Shown: positions 38,081 to 50,168, counted from the first letter of the stretch. The stretch is DNA of 64,000 nt from Acanthochromis polyacanthus (GCF_021347895.1 NC_067113.1:43005474-43069473), one strand, 5' to 3'. Notes: generated by a model from the sequence alone, not told the origin. Program-made: numbers and translations.

Positions 38081-38688
38081 AAAATAAACAACCGAAGTAT
38101 AAACAGAGCTCCCACAATCTCAGGGAAACTAGCGAAACATGAACAGAGCCCTCGCCCTTGTGACATTTATGTGTTTGGAGAGAAATACCTCCCAAAAAAA
38201 AGGAGAAGAAAGAGAATATGGATGCTGTCGTGTCTCAGAAATAGAGGCCAATTTGGGATGACAATTTTGTAAAGGGAGCTTGAAGTAAGTACTTGTTAAC
38301 ATCTATTAGCATTTTACGTTAGCATTTACTGTTGTGGTCTGTCATTTTCCAACAAGACACACTTCTTCTTGATGTGGTGTGCCATTGTTGTCGCAAATCA
38401 TCTATCTGGGTTTGGGATCAGTGCGTCATTTCATCCTGCATTTCTATTGATTAGTTAGCTGTCGTAGGTCGCAGCAGCAATGACACTGTGAGGCGATCAC
38501 CCCAAATTTCTGACAGTCAGAATTTTATCGCAGCTTGTCTTTGGTCACAAGACCATGAAAACGACGGTCCTTTAATCTGTCTCGGTGCGACGTATGACCA
38601 CCGATTTAAACCAAAGATATCGCCACAATTCTCTCACGATTGTTATCTTTCATCTGGGACAGTCAGAAATTGCAAAATGTGTCGTGGC
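38081..38688. other. Unclassified CpG-containing stretch
   Basis: At 38430-38690 many CpG sites survive (GTGCGACGTATGACC, AAACGACGGTCC, CACGATTG), with an inverted pair based on TGACAGTCAGAA (38510-38521) and GGGACAGTCAGAAATTG (38655-38671). It looks like a non-autonomous DNA repeat, but I cannot name it. Confidence 0.3.
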
Positions 38689-38762
38689 CTTAAATGAATT
38701 GGGATAGACTCCAGCCCTTCGTGATGAGCATTCAGCAGTGTATAGATACTGGATGGATGGAC
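38689..38762 (+). repeat. Short repeat tail ending in GGATGGATGGA
   Basis: TGAATTGGGATAGACTCCAG, CCCTTCGTGATGAGCATTCA and a TGGATGGATGGA end match the tail of a very common fish repeat (usual form GGGATAGGCTCCAGC then ATGGATGGATGG). Confidence 0.55.
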
Positions 38763-39650
38763 CTTCGGGTTTTTAATCAAAAAGTATGTAACACGTTAAT
38801 CCACAGTGAAAATCATTAGTTCTAGCAACAGATCTCCAAAGCAAAGCAGTGTCTATTTGCAGCCTCCTGTCACAGGCTGAAGTTGGGAACACTTTGCTAC
38901 ATTGTGCTGCAGAGTTCTATTTTTCTGCCGTCTTGTCCCGCTGTTAATTGCATCCCCTGAGAATTATCTTGCAACGCCAGGAAAATGAGAAAGGTAAGTG
39001 AAAAAAATACAAATGGGAAATCTGTATTAAGGGTAATAGAGAAGATATGCACTAGAAGTAAACAAGAAAATCTGTATTCTGGTTATTTAGCTCAATTCAA
39101 GCGGCAGCGTATCTGTTTTGAAAGAATGACTGTTATTACTGGAAAATACCAACAACAATCCAAACCCCCTGTGTGCCACCACTTTCATCCTGATAAAATA
39201 TAAAGCCCCGTGGGGTAAAAACATTCCCACCACAACTAACTACTGGGAGCACGACATGCACATCCAACCTGAGGCCATGCTACCGGAGCCAGGGCTGCCG
39301 TAATTGAGCTTGTTAGCTCGAGTTCAGCAGAGATGAAGGACCGCTGCCTCTGTATGAGGTCGGCCGTGACATCATGGATGCAGGATCCTGAACAGTCGTG
39401 TCTTTTGAACCAGTCTCACGCTTCACTGAGCCCTGACTGAGAATCAGGCTTGTCGGCTGCCAAGTTGGAGAACAGAGACAGCAGAGAGAACCTAATCAAG
39501 TTCAAAAATTCAAATTTCAATGCCACAAGCATCAGACTGGTCACTGTCTAGACTGTGAAGTAAGAATTACAATCATATACAGGAAACTAGTGTGTGATTT
39601 TGAGTTATGAGTTTAGTTGCAACTATGATACAAAAATCAGGATTATTTGT
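38763..39650. other. No recognised feature
   Basis: No supported gene or repeat. Confidence 0.4.
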
Positions 39651-39654
39651 GACG

Positions 39655-39986
39655 TAGTCGACAGGTATCACAGTTGACATTTTTGCTGTTTTCAGGCCTA
39701 AAATCAACATGGCCGCCTATAACCAAACACCACATGGCATTTTACACAAAGATTCTTCTAAATGTTATATATACACAATTGAATAAAACTGAAATTGAAA
39801 GTTATTTATAAAGATATTGTAGTAAACCTGTTGACATGCCATAATTCCACACTTGACTCACACACTACTTTATATGAAATCACTCAGAAAGTCTTGGAGT
39901 CTTTCCAGTCTTTTCTTCAGGAGGAAATGACATCATGTGGAGCAGGTCATGTGATCTGGAATTAACACACTTCCTTGAGAGGTGTT
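39655..39986 (+). repeat. Dispersed repeat, copy 2
   Basis: This matches 34972-35240 closely over its whole length, apart from an extra stretch of about 45-55 bp (AATAAAACTGAAATTGAAAG and TTATTTATAAAGATATTG) near 39780-39830. The minisatellite that follows copy 1 is absent here. Confidence 0.75.
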
Positions 39987-41715
39987 TTTGTAATGAAGAA
40001 CTTGGTTGAAAGCGATAAAATTTGTTGTTTTCCATATAAAATTTGATATATTGCCAAAAACGAAATATCCGTCATGATTATCTCAACTTAATAAAAAGAA
40101 CACAATCAAAACTATTTTTGAATCAGCTCATATCATTGTTGTTTAGTTAATTAGAAGGTGGATGTTTTTAAATTCAGAGGGTTATTTAGTTGACATTAGT
40201 GCTATTCTGTCATTTTTTTATTAATAAGTGATTGGTTCGATAATAAATAATTATATAATTTGTAAAGGCATGATCATAATGAACATAAAAAATGCATTTT
40301 TAATTTTTAATGAAAATGTATGCAAGATATCTCATGGACTTCAAAAGTCCCTCAATTGTATATGAACCCTACAACATGTCTGTGTAGATTTTAATACTAT
40401 AGAATGGAAATTAATTCCCTTTCGGTGTACTTCTTAAAAAGACAGGTGCATGCATATTAATCCTTTTAATGGTAGACTAATACCACCATTCCTATGGCTG
40501 ACACTGGCACACACGGAAAGGTCTAATTGTCCTCAGATGGTTGTTTTGCACAGAGTAGAGGGTTGTCAGACCTCGTAAAATTTTCTGGACAGTCCCTCAA
40601 ATCATTTCAGATGTACTATTTATCGTCTAGTAGAAGTATTTGTCTTGTCAATGCCACTGAAACCACAAAGCCCCCCCTACATTACAAATCCCAATTGAAC
40701 CCCTGCACATATCTGATCTGAAACCCTGACTGTGTCTGTGTTCGGCTCAGAAGCCCTTCAGCTGTGTGTTGTTTCAGCGGACACGTGCAATCGCTGCCAG
40801 TCGCCCAAAGGTAGTAATGTCACACTCGCTCACATGGGACATTGATCACGGACAGCTTGTGCGCCAACTCTCGCTGGGTCAATGATACAGTCCACATAAC
40901 GTCTGTGAGGAGGGGATGATTACCAGCGCATCTGTCACCATTTCATCCAGACGTGCTATTATCTGCTTATCGACTCTCCATTAGAATTTAGCCTCAACAT
41001 TTCACTTTACCAGAGTTGCACTAGTTTCTCTGCTATTTTCAAGTGTTTATGTTACATGACTTGATTGCTGAGTTTCTCCACAGCCTTACTAGGTTCCACA
41101 TATTCACAGTTAAGGTAAATTCACATGTTTTATAGACAATCCCATCTGCTCTCCTCTCCAGATTGATTCATGCAAGTGTTCTGATTGCACCATTCAGTAA
41201 ACACAGCCTTGCTTCATCTGAAACTTGACGAAAAGTGACGTATAGACCTTCTTTAATTCAAAGTAATACACAAATCTTTTGCATATGGTAAAATTCAATC
41301 AGTGCTGGGGCATGAATACCTTGATGTAAACAAAGCAGTGGCGTCACAGAAAAAGTCTACGGAAAACCAAACAAACTTTTGCACAAATCCATTGTGGAAA
41401 TGATTCTACAGGAACAGTTAGGGGATCATCAAAGTCCCAAAGATGAACATAAATGTCCTTTCAAATTTATACAAATCCATACAGTAGCGGTCTCTGCGCT
41501 GACTGTTTGCTATAGAATTGATTTGAAATCCTTTTCATTGGTTAAAACAAATGCTTTTTATCTTGTGGTCTATAGCATTTTAAACAGACGAAAACTCAAA
41601 ACAAATACCCACAGTGAGGCATCTTTTTGTTACTGAAGACCTGAGGGCAGCAGCGAATGTGGATATTTTTAAAAAGCAAACTCAAGGTCCACCGTTATAA
41701 TGTTTTGGGGCTTTT
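39987..41715. other. No recognised gene
   Basis: AT-rich DNA with short frames only. Confidence 0.4.
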
Positions 41716-41717
41716 TT

Positions 41718-41792
41718 TTATTTCTATTTGTCCTGTAAAGCATTTACAGTCCATTTGTGTGAAAGGCACTGTACAGATAAAGTCTGATTGAC
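41718..41792 (+). mobile_element. L2-type LINE tail fragment
   Basis: The order TCCTGTAAAGCATTTACAG, GTGTGAAAGGCACTGTACAG and ATAAAGTCTGATTGA matches the 3' untranslated tail of L2-clade LINEs (AAAGCACTTTG, then GGTGCTATATAAATAAA and a TTGATTGA end). No ORF part is left. Confidence 0.55.
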
Positions 41793-42224
41793 TCAAAGTG
41801 GACGGCCAGACCAATGAACACACCAACATAACCATCCATTTGTCTTGTCCCCTGAAAAAAAACTGTCTTATACAACTAAACTGCAATATCAGTTACCTTT
41901 TGAGGGTTGCATGGCTTCTCTCAGATTGTCCATTGCAAATATCTAAACAAATCTTTTCCATTTATTGTATTCTTTTTAGCCTTTTGCTACTTTACAGCCA
42001 AACAATCATATACTAAATGGAACTGGTCTCCCTGCTAATCCAGAAAATGGAGGAGAGGCTTCAAAAGCACTTTGTCACTGGCTTGTATTTTAACCCAGAC
42101 CACACTATATTCCTAAAAGTAACCAAAGAGAACTTTAAAATTCATCTAAAATGGTTGCGCTTTCCTGTATGCTAATGTCACTAAAAGGATACACACACAA
42201 AGAAAATTAAATCTGCAAGCACCG

Positions 42225-42745
42225 CTGGTTGGGTCCTAGCATCCTTGCGACTCGGCTATCCCTCGCATGTCCACCAGGTGGGGTTCCAACTGAGAGTCTA
42301 TATCGACCTATGGATGTGATTATGGCTGGACTCTGATCACACATGTAACGTTTCAGGCAGATTGGTGCATGTACAGGCTAGTTATACAGCACTTCCTGTC
42401 TGATGGCGAAACATTCAAAATGGCCGCATTCCGCTGGTCGCCATTTCGCAGATTTTTGCCATGACTGGTGTACATCCTGGACAAATTTCATCTCTCTCTG
42501 AGTTAGCCTGTTTGAGTTGATATTTTTAAAAATGTCCAAAAAGGACACAACACTGTTCAAAACATGAATCATAATTCAAAATGGCCGACTTCCAGTTGTG
42601 TTTTGGGTATTGGTGCAAGAGGCTTTTTTGTGCATCCTGACGAGTTGTATATGCATCCCGAATTTCGTAGCTGTGGGTGAAACGTGGTCCGGGGGCTGAA
42701 TTTTTATAATATTCCACAGGGTGCTAATATATCAAATTTTTCGCC
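42225..42745 (+). repeat. Dispersed repeat carrying a CTCF-like motif, copy 3
   Basis: The copy opens AAATCTGCAAGCACCGCTGG, then CATCCTTGCGACTCGG, one CTCF-like site, and GGACTCTGATCACACATGTA. It continues through GTACATCCTGG, GTCCAAAAAGGACACAACAC and GCATCCTGACGAGTTG to the GGGGCTGAATTTTTATAATA block. It has one monomer rather than two. Confidence 0.7.
42271..42285 (+). promoter_or_regulatory. Weakened CTCF-like motif, 13 of 15
   Basis: CCACCAGGTGGGGTT departs from CCASYAGRKGGCRSY at positions 12 and 14. The lost C in the GGC core probably weakens binding. Confidence 0.35.
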
Positions 42746-44158
42746 GGTCCTGGTGTGTTTTGCAAACTTTCATGCATTTTCGGGTATTTTAGGGCGTCAA
42801 ACCTTGCATTCCAATAAGTTTACTACGTGGTGCTTAGATCCAAATGAAAAAGTTCTTGAGCATAAAAGAATAAGATTGAGGACGGAATAAGAACGTAACA
42901 AAAGACCAAACAAAAAGTGGACTGCATACGACAGCTGCTCAAACGTTCGATGACCTCTGCTTCCAAAAATCTATTGAAGATGCAAAGAAAAATCTCTGCA
43001 AAGACCGAAACACCAACAACCAAAGAAGCAAAGGTCTCCAAATGCTCCTCCGTCTAACCTCCTGGATTTATCGAGAAAAGCGTCATTCCATCATCCATCA
43101 GTCCCTTTTAACTTCTTCCAGAAAGTGCAGGTCAACTGCCAGATGACCCCCATCAAGGCCGCACAAAGCCAAAGCAAGGAAGTGCACAAAATATATTGCC
43201 CCTGACCTCGCTCGCCAAGACAAAAACTATCTTGAGGAGAAAGCGAAGTGGCTCGTTCCATCCGGCACCACCCACCATCTCAACATCCTCTTCCCCTGGG
43301 GCGTCTGCATGCTCAGTCAGCCATCCTAATAAGTGAGAACTGGCCAAGAAACCATCCCCAGTGGGCGTCTTGCACCGTCTACTCCTGCATTATATGGGCT
43401 GTGAGATCCTTTGTCCTTGTGCTGTTTGTATCAGTAAGTGCTGTCTCACTTCATTACAATGCAGCTGCATCTACCCTCGAATCTCACCGAGATAAATCCG
43501 CAGTGCACGCGGTGTTATGAAAGAGACGAGCTGCAAACACGGAGGGCTCTGCTCGACATCTCAGATCTGGCCTGATGTGTGTTTTTCATTTTATTTGAGA
43601 CTGCAGAGAGTATTTATGATCTTGGAAAGTTGACAGGCTGCAAATGACCCATTTACAGCTACTGAGCGACTTTTGTGAACTCATTTGGTGTGGATTTAGC
43701 CGATTAAAGGCACCCACCGAGCATATTGTGTGTTATAGGGTGAATAAACACTTTGAATCCATTTCCTTCCTCATAAAATTGCAAAGGCGAATTTTGTTCT
43801 CATTGGCCGCCTTTTTATGACACCCAGATACATTTCTTAGACCATTACTTCCACCAACTGTAGCTCAGTATAAGTATGCAAGTATGTCTTCATGCACTTG
43901 ATAGCGCAACATAAAAATAAATCCACTCAGCTCACTTTTAATGGAGCTAGATTAAACAGATTTTTGGATCATTCACTTTTGTTTCGTGTTAAATAATTTT
44001 CTTCAAACACCAGGTAGCAGTTCAAAAGATTGTGGTGCTTTCAAATAGTCAGCAGCTTTTATCATTAAAAATTCTAATTTTTATTTGCGTATTCGTTTTG
44101 TATTTTTTAAACATAAAATGTAAAAAAAATTACAAAAATATAAAATAATTACAAAAAT
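42746..44158. other. No recognised gene
   Basis: Short frames only. The stretch at 43570-43750 has a conserved-looking texture (GCTGCAAATGACCCATTTAC, GGTGTGGATTTAGCCGATTA) but this is untested. Confidence 0.35.
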
Positions 44159-44470
44159 AAAATGACAAATTTTCCAATTTTTGACATTTTGATGCAAAAA
44201 AAATCAGATTTTTGACATTTTGAGGAAAAGTTTTCCAATTTTTTTACATTTTGATGCAAAAAAATTAAAAGTTTTTGACATTTTGATGGGTTCATTGGAT
44301 ATTGAATGTGGAAAAAAATGAATATTAACACATCAAAATGTCAAAAACCTGAATATTTTTGCATCAAAATGTCAAAAATTGGATAATTTTGCATCAAAAT
44401 GTCAAACATTTGAATATTTATGCATCAAAATGTCAAAAACTTGGATATTAACAAGTCAAAAACTTTGATA
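44159..44470. repeat. Back-to-back (inverted) 30-bp minisatellite
   Basis: Four units containing TTTTTGACATTTTGATGC run forward (about 44181, 44211, 44243 and 44271). After a 42-bp centre, at least four units containing CATCAAAATGTCAAAAA run in the opposite sense (44331, 44362, 44392, 44423), with a decayed fifth near 44452. The period is 30-31 bp on both sides. The innermost arms (44271-44288 and 44331-44348) are perfect complements over 18 bp. The whole block can fold into a long hairpin. Confidence 0.9.
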
Positions 44471-45512
44471 TAATTAGTTAGATTACCCATTACTGAAAAA
44501 AAAAACGCCTATAGTGATACTGTTTATTTAACGTCACTGACGGTGGTTACCGTACTTGTTGCTCAGTTAGGGTTGGATGTTGTCTCTAAGTTGTGGATAT
44601 TGGTATTTTAAATGATGAAGTAATATAGATGACAGCTGGCTGTATGATCCATCTGGAGTGGAACTGATATGAACAGTTACAGTCTATGTGGACCCACTCG
44701 GTGTGGATGTTCAGCTGGTTCTAGTTATGTGGTGGTTAATCTAGAGATCGCATGTACAAGAGAGACAGAGTGAAAAGAGCCTCTGCACAGTCATCTGAGC
44801 TCTCTTCTTGATAGCTGACGAGATATCGTCTGAAGCCACAGAAGTGAGCAGTGTGTGTGGTTTCTAATGTTTTCAGTGGGTCCTTGCAGTTAGCTAATAC
44901 TAGCTAGCCAGCTGTCTGCACACATCAAGCTAATGTCTTGTGAATACAAATAGAGAAGATGAAATAGTGGGCTGATTTTCAGTTTCTGCCCCGTCTGTGC
45001 TCAAAGTGATCATTAAAGATGTATGTACTTTGTGGAAGCATCTCATACTGACAGATTTTAATAGCTGCAGCCTATGGGATAGCATTTATCACTAAAATAT
45101 GCATGGTTATTTTACTATGCTTTCAGTATTCTTTTTTAATATATTTGTACATGTATACTTAAAAAAATATAGATGTGTCACATTGGAGCCTTATTGCATT
45201 TTTCTAACACAAGTTGGTTTCAATTGTATCCGTTATGACTGGTGAGACGTGCAATAATGTCTTAATATTTGTTACTATTTCTTTTATCCATCATGATGTA
45301 CAGGTGTACAAACCTAAAAAAAAAAAAGCCTGCCAGAAAAGGGAATACGTGGAGACTCTGTTTTGTTGTAAAGATTTTTGCTTGAGGCAAAAGAACTTCC
45401 TCCAGGAGGCTACTAAGTGGAGGTAGTAAACATCTGCTGTCATCTGACCAAAGCGTTTAGCATCCAAGCCAGTAAACACAAACGGGATTGGTACTACCTG
45501 CAGAACAAGTGA
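44471..45512. other. No recognised feature
   Basis: No coding region or named repeat. Confidence 0.4.
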
Positions 45513-45514
45513 TA

Positions 45515-45709
45515 CAGTGGGTACGGAAAGTATTCAGACCCCTTGAAATCTTTCACTCTCTGGGTCATTGCAGCCATTTGCCAAAATCAAAAAAGTTCAT
45601 TTTATTTCTCATTAATGTACACTCAGCACCCCATCTTGACAGAAAAAAAAACAGAACTGTAGAAATTTTTGCAAATTTATTAAAAAAAGAAAAACTGAAA
45701 AACCCACTG
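45515..45709 (+). mobile_element. 195-bp MITE derived from a Tc1-like left end
   Basis: It starts CAGTGGGTACGGAAAGTATT and ends AAAACCCACTG, with TA on each side (45513-45514 and 45710-45711). The first 180 bp (AGACCCCTTGAAATCTTTCA, GCAGCCATTTGCCAAAATCA, ATTAATGTACACTCAGCACC, CCATCTTGACAG) match the left end of a common fish Tc1-like transposon. The transposase and right half are gone, yet a matching terminus lies at the right. Confidence 0.75.
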
Positions 45710-45729
45710 TATGTAATAATTACAGAGAT

Positions 45730-46735
45730 CATCTATGTCAAACATGCGGTCCTCCAGAGGGTCCAATCAGCCCTGAATGTGTAAAAATTACAGAGAAGAC
45801 ATGAACTGCAGATTGTAAATTAGTAAAACTATAAATTTAAACTAATTTCTAGACCATGACAAGTTGTTTTGATCATAAAGTAAAATACTAGATTGTTCTT
45901 TTGTCGTTTTGTGTCTCGTTGTAATGGTTTGTCTTGTTTTTTGTTTGACTTTTGTCATTCGTCTCATGTTTTTGGCCGTTTTGTTCCTGGTTTTTGCATT
46001 TTTCCGTTTCCTTTTTGTCTCAGTTGTGTTATTTGTCTTATTTTTCTCGTTTTCTGTTCCGCTTTATTCGTTGTTTTGCGTATCGCTTGTCAATTTTTTT
46101 GTCATTTTGTTTCCCGCTTTTGTCATTTTTTTGTCTCTTTTTTGTTTTGTTTCGTGTCATTTGTCTGTTTTTTTTATCACATTGTGTCTCTTTTGTAATA
46201 TTTTGTTGTTTTTTTCTTGTTTTGTCTTCCTTTGTGTCTTGTTTTTCTCGTTTTGCGTTTACTTTTTGTCTCGCTTGTGTTTTTTGTCTTATTTTCGTCA
46301 ATTTGTGTTTTCGTTTTTGTCGTTTTGCGTTTTTGTTGTCTCACTTGTGTTGTTTGTCTACTTTTTGTTGTTTTGTTTCTCACTTTTGTCATTGTGTTTG
46401 TGTCACGTCTGCAATTTTTTGTTTCGTGTCATTTTTCTCATTTTTTATTGTTTTGTGTCTCGGTTTTTTCATTTTGTGTCTCATTTTTTTAATATTTTGC
46501 CTTGTTTTTGTTGGGGCTTTTTGTCTTTGTTTTGTCATTTTCGTCATAACGTAAAATCCTATATTATTCAGTTCCAGATACTCTGATCTTTGTGTAAATG
46601 ATAAAATCAGGCATAATATTGCTGAAATTTTATTTATTTTTCTTAAGAAATTTTAGTTTGTTCATGATGTTTTGTAAAAAAAAAAGATAATTCCATAACC
46701 TATTATGTGACAATCTGATAATACTATATCCACTG
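45730..46735 (+). mobile_element. Decayed non-autonomous hAT derivative
   Basis: The left end is damaged (CATCTATGTCAAACATGCGG where CAGGGGTGTC is expected). The AATTACAGAGAAGACATGAA, TTTCTAGACCATGACAAG and TAAAATACTAGATTGTTC blocks follow, then a long T-rich minisatellite (45900-46545). The right part keeps TCTTAAGAAATTTTAG and AAAGATAATTCCATAA but then loses the terminal 200 bp. It lies 20 bp after the MITE. Confidence 0.75.
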
Positions 46736-48040
46736 AAAATGTCAGTAAATTCCAGAGCAGCACAGATTTTGAATACGCCACACAAAACACAGACGTGGGC
46801 GAGTAATTTCTGAATCACACGAGGTCCCCAGGTAATACTAGTCCTGTGCGAATAAGACTTTAGTCACACATCTTGGTTTGACGTGACTGATTAAACAATT
46901 TGTTTTTCACTGTTCTCACAGTTTCAATTTTCCCCATCACTGTGTACTGCTTGGAATAATAACTGTGATCATATAATGTCATCAGTAAACCAATTAAACA
47001 CCTGCTTAGCTAAAGCAGACAGGTCTAAGCACATCTTATGTGATTGTTACAGAGTTCCTAGATGTTTTTCTACAGACTCACTCACTTTTTCTTAAAGCTA
47101 AATAACCTTAATATCATGTATAATTAAAGACATTTCTAATAATGCTAGCTACAGTTCAACCTCCTTTACTACACAACACAGCAAGAAACCTTGTAGCTGT
47201 GCTGTTTTTTATTACCCTGACTGTAAAGTTCTTCTGCTAATCAAGCAATGATTTTTTGTCTTTGGCCATTAAGCTTTAACCCATTTAGTTATTTTTGATG
47301 AAGTTAATTTTTTTCCTCTGGAGCAGCTGTGCCTCCGAGACATTAGTTTCACTTAATGAGTCCTTCACCTACATACCTCTGACTCATGAACAAAACAATT
47401 AATATTCATAAAGTGTTCATAAATAGAGACTTGATACTGAGTGTTCTCTGCACGCGCCACAGTAACCTCATAATTACCCACAATTCATCACTTCTGCGAC
47501 GCATTTGATCGTGACGGCTGATCTCGTGTTGCGGGGCGTGTGCTCCATCGGTCATAAGTGTGCTGTGGCTGTATCTGTTCTGCCACATTAATCGCAAAAT
47601 CTACAGGGTTGTTTTTGTGCCAGTGTGGGGTTGCATTAAGGGGAAATCAATTTGGAGTTACACTGTGTTTGGAAATAAGCCCAGACAAAGTTCCTATGTT
47701 CAAGTTTAATTGCATGATGTAATGGTGAGTGATGAGACCGGCCCTGCAGGACAGAGGAGAGGTTTGTGCATGACTACGATCTTTGTGAGGACCCATATTT
47801 TTGAACTCTGACTTTTCTCCAATGGTTTATTTAAGGGGTAAAATATGATTTCAGCTGCTAGCAGAGAATTAGATAAGAAGATTAATAGCACTCTTATGTC
47901 TGTACTGTAAATATGATGCTACAACCATCAGCTGTTTAGCTTAGCATCAGAATAATTACAGTTCTCCAAGGGTTTAGTGACGTCTTCAGTGTCCACATCT
48001 GTCTCCACTTACTGGACAGTCACTACTATGAATGTTGCTT
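46736..48040. other. No gene; possible conserved block at 47400-47600
   Basis: No supported feature. The part at 47400-47600 keeps CpG sites (ACGCGCCACAG, GATCGTGACGG) and TAAT cores near ATTAATATTCATAAAG. This is compatible with a conserved element, without proof. Confidence 0.3.
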
Positions 48041-48140
48041 TGTATTATATTATAAGATCTTCATCTCACTATGTGTAGTGCTTGTAGATTAATTATCGTG
48101 AGAATTGGCACCTTATAAATGCAACTGAATTGAATGAAAA
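48041..48140 (+). repeat. Possible L2-type LINE tail fragment
   Basis: GTAGTGCTTGTAG, TTGGCACCTTATAAATGCAA and CTGAATTGAATGAA are reminiscent of the TGGCGCTATATAAATGAA and TTGAATTGAATTGAAT tails of L2-type elements. The match is short. Confidence 0.35.
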
Positions 48141-48142
48141 TA

Positions 48143-48564
48143 CAGAGGGTCCTCGACTTATATCAGAGTTCCATTCCTACGACCTGACGCAAGTCGATTT
48201 TCAAGAACTCTGGTGGAAATGTAAACAAAGCCACTATGTGCATCACGATATCGATCAGATTACATATTTGTACAACTACAGTAAGGAAAACAGTCATTAG
48301 CTCATACTGAAGCACAACTCGGTAGGAAAATACCCGCGAAAATGTAAACCAAGCCGTTACGAGCATCAGTTTATTTGTAAAACTACAGTCATAATGAAGT
48401 TTACATACAGTGTTCGTCCGCTCCGCTCGCCAACTAGTTCCACTGAACCCGTTTCGACGTAATGAGGAAAAAAACATACGTTAAACCGAGGACCAGCCGT
48501 AATCTGTTCCAACAAAACGGTGGAACGACATAGGTCGAGAATGCCAAAAACTGAGGACCTCCTG
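48143..48564 (-). mobile_element. Pogo-like MITE with TA target duplication
   Basis: It starts CAGAGGGTCCTCGACTTATA and ends CTGAGGACCTCCTG, with TA at 48141-48142 and 48565-48566. The internal phrases AACTAGTTCCACTGAACCCG, GTAAACAAAGCC and CATCACGATATCGAT match the other copies. Its internal order is the reverse complement of the 4330 copy. At 422 bp it lacks the transposase start kept by the 4330 and 52326 copies. Confidence 0.8.
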
Positions 48565-50168
48565 TATTATGTTTTTATTCCGCTTTTATGAGCCTAACGG
48601 AAATGAAATGCAAAATATTATACACCTGACCAATTAGCCTGTTTCCAGCCAATGTGGTAAGCTAACTTTAAGCATGACAGCAAATAAGTGTGTTAACTAT
48701 TCCATTAAGGTTGGAATCAGGGTCAGGGTTGTGATGGATGAGGTAAAGGATGGAGTCTGAGGAATGCATTGTGTCAGCAAACGACTGACAAGTACAGACA
48801 TACAAAAATGTGCGTATTTGTGTGTGTACAGTATAGCACACATGAGATTCTGGTGAGTTTAAGTCCCCAAATTGACCACAGGGATTAAACCTGTCCCAGT
48901 CTGCGGTGTGACGGTCTATCCTCTAAAGCAGACTGACAGATAATGACAAAAGATAACAGACACATTTTGAGAAGCAATAACGGAATCAAGCATTTAACCA
49001 CAGTTAATGCATTTTTGTATGATTTTAAAAAGATCTCGTCAGAAAAAGCAAAAGAACAGTTTTTTACGAGCAGTGTTTCTACTTTTTCCTCCCGTCTTTA
49101 AATGCAGTTGGGAAAGTTTTTATCTGCAAAGCTACAGCCCAAAAAAAAAAAATCCTTTCAAAGCAGTAATTCGGCTGAGATGAAAATGAAGGCAGTAGAA
49201 GAGGACACTGTGCCAGCTCCGCCACCTCGTTGCGGTGCAGAAGTTTGGAAGACTCTGGCGAGGGAAATGAGTCTTTCTGATGTCATCCGTGACCCGGGTC
49301 ATCTCTAAACCCAGAGCAGAGCTGTAATGGCCTCCTCCACAGCCGCTGCGCTGTGGCCAGGAGGACTGGCTGCAGCTCAAATTAAGGAGCCCTAACAGGC
49401 CCATAAATTTCAAGGGAATCTGCTGCAAATGGTATAAAAAGGGGACAGAGAGACAAAGAGTAGCAGGAAAGTTTCATCCTCCTGGAGTCGTAAATGTGCT
49501 TTCCATGGCGGGTTCACTGCTGTGCTCTCCATACACCCAAATTAGATTAAGATTCCTCTTTTAAAATACAATTCAGAAAAAAAATCTCAACAGCGATGAA
49601 CAATCTGCATCTATCACAGCAGCAGATTTATGAGGCTTCACTCAGTCCTCCTTTTAAAATTAAATAAATGGCAGTTTCATATCCTCACAACCCCAACCAA
49701 CTATGACTATACTCCCACACTCAGTAATGAAGGCAATATTCCCATAATTGCCCTGAAACTTGGTTTGGTCACTATGGCAACACAATCAAATGTGCTGTAG
49801 ACCAAGTCGGGAGATAAGACTTTTACCAAATAGTTGTGTTTACAAATGTACCTGTATACATGTACTGTGCGTCAAAAAATGCACTTCTTGGACATCTTTA
49901 GTGCTCCATCTTGTGTTATTTAGAACTCAGATATTTTCTTGCTTCATTGTGTTTTCTTTGACTCTTTTGACTTTTTTTGGCCTTGACTTTTTTTTGAATA
50001 CATGCAGACAGAACAAAACAGAAAAGCTCTACCAACTACTAGCAGAAAGCTACATCAAAAACCTACCTAAAGGCACCCAGCTCTGCAACCACTGACTGAC
50101 TTTTATTCTAATCTTGCATTGCCCACATCTTCCTTTTTTAATTTAAATACCCTTCAGGTGTAACATAC
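48565..50168. other. No recognised gene; TATA-like site at 49433
   Basis: Short open frames only (98 and 111 codons, no similarity). GGTATAAAAAGGGGACAGAG at 49431-49450 resembles a TATA box with its G-rich flank, but no exon is recognisable downstream. Confidence 0.35.

Noticed and set aside
44159..44470. CRISPR-like array because of the regular 30-bp spacing
   Set aside because: The whole 30-bp unit repeats with no unique spacers, orientation flips midway, and the DNA is vertebrate.
45893..46586. Overlapping open frames of 225 and 200 codons with hydrophobic translations
   Set aside because: They lie wholly in the T-rich minisatellite of a hAT derivative. Two frames are open at once, and the composition reflects TTTTGTC repeats rather than a membrane protein.
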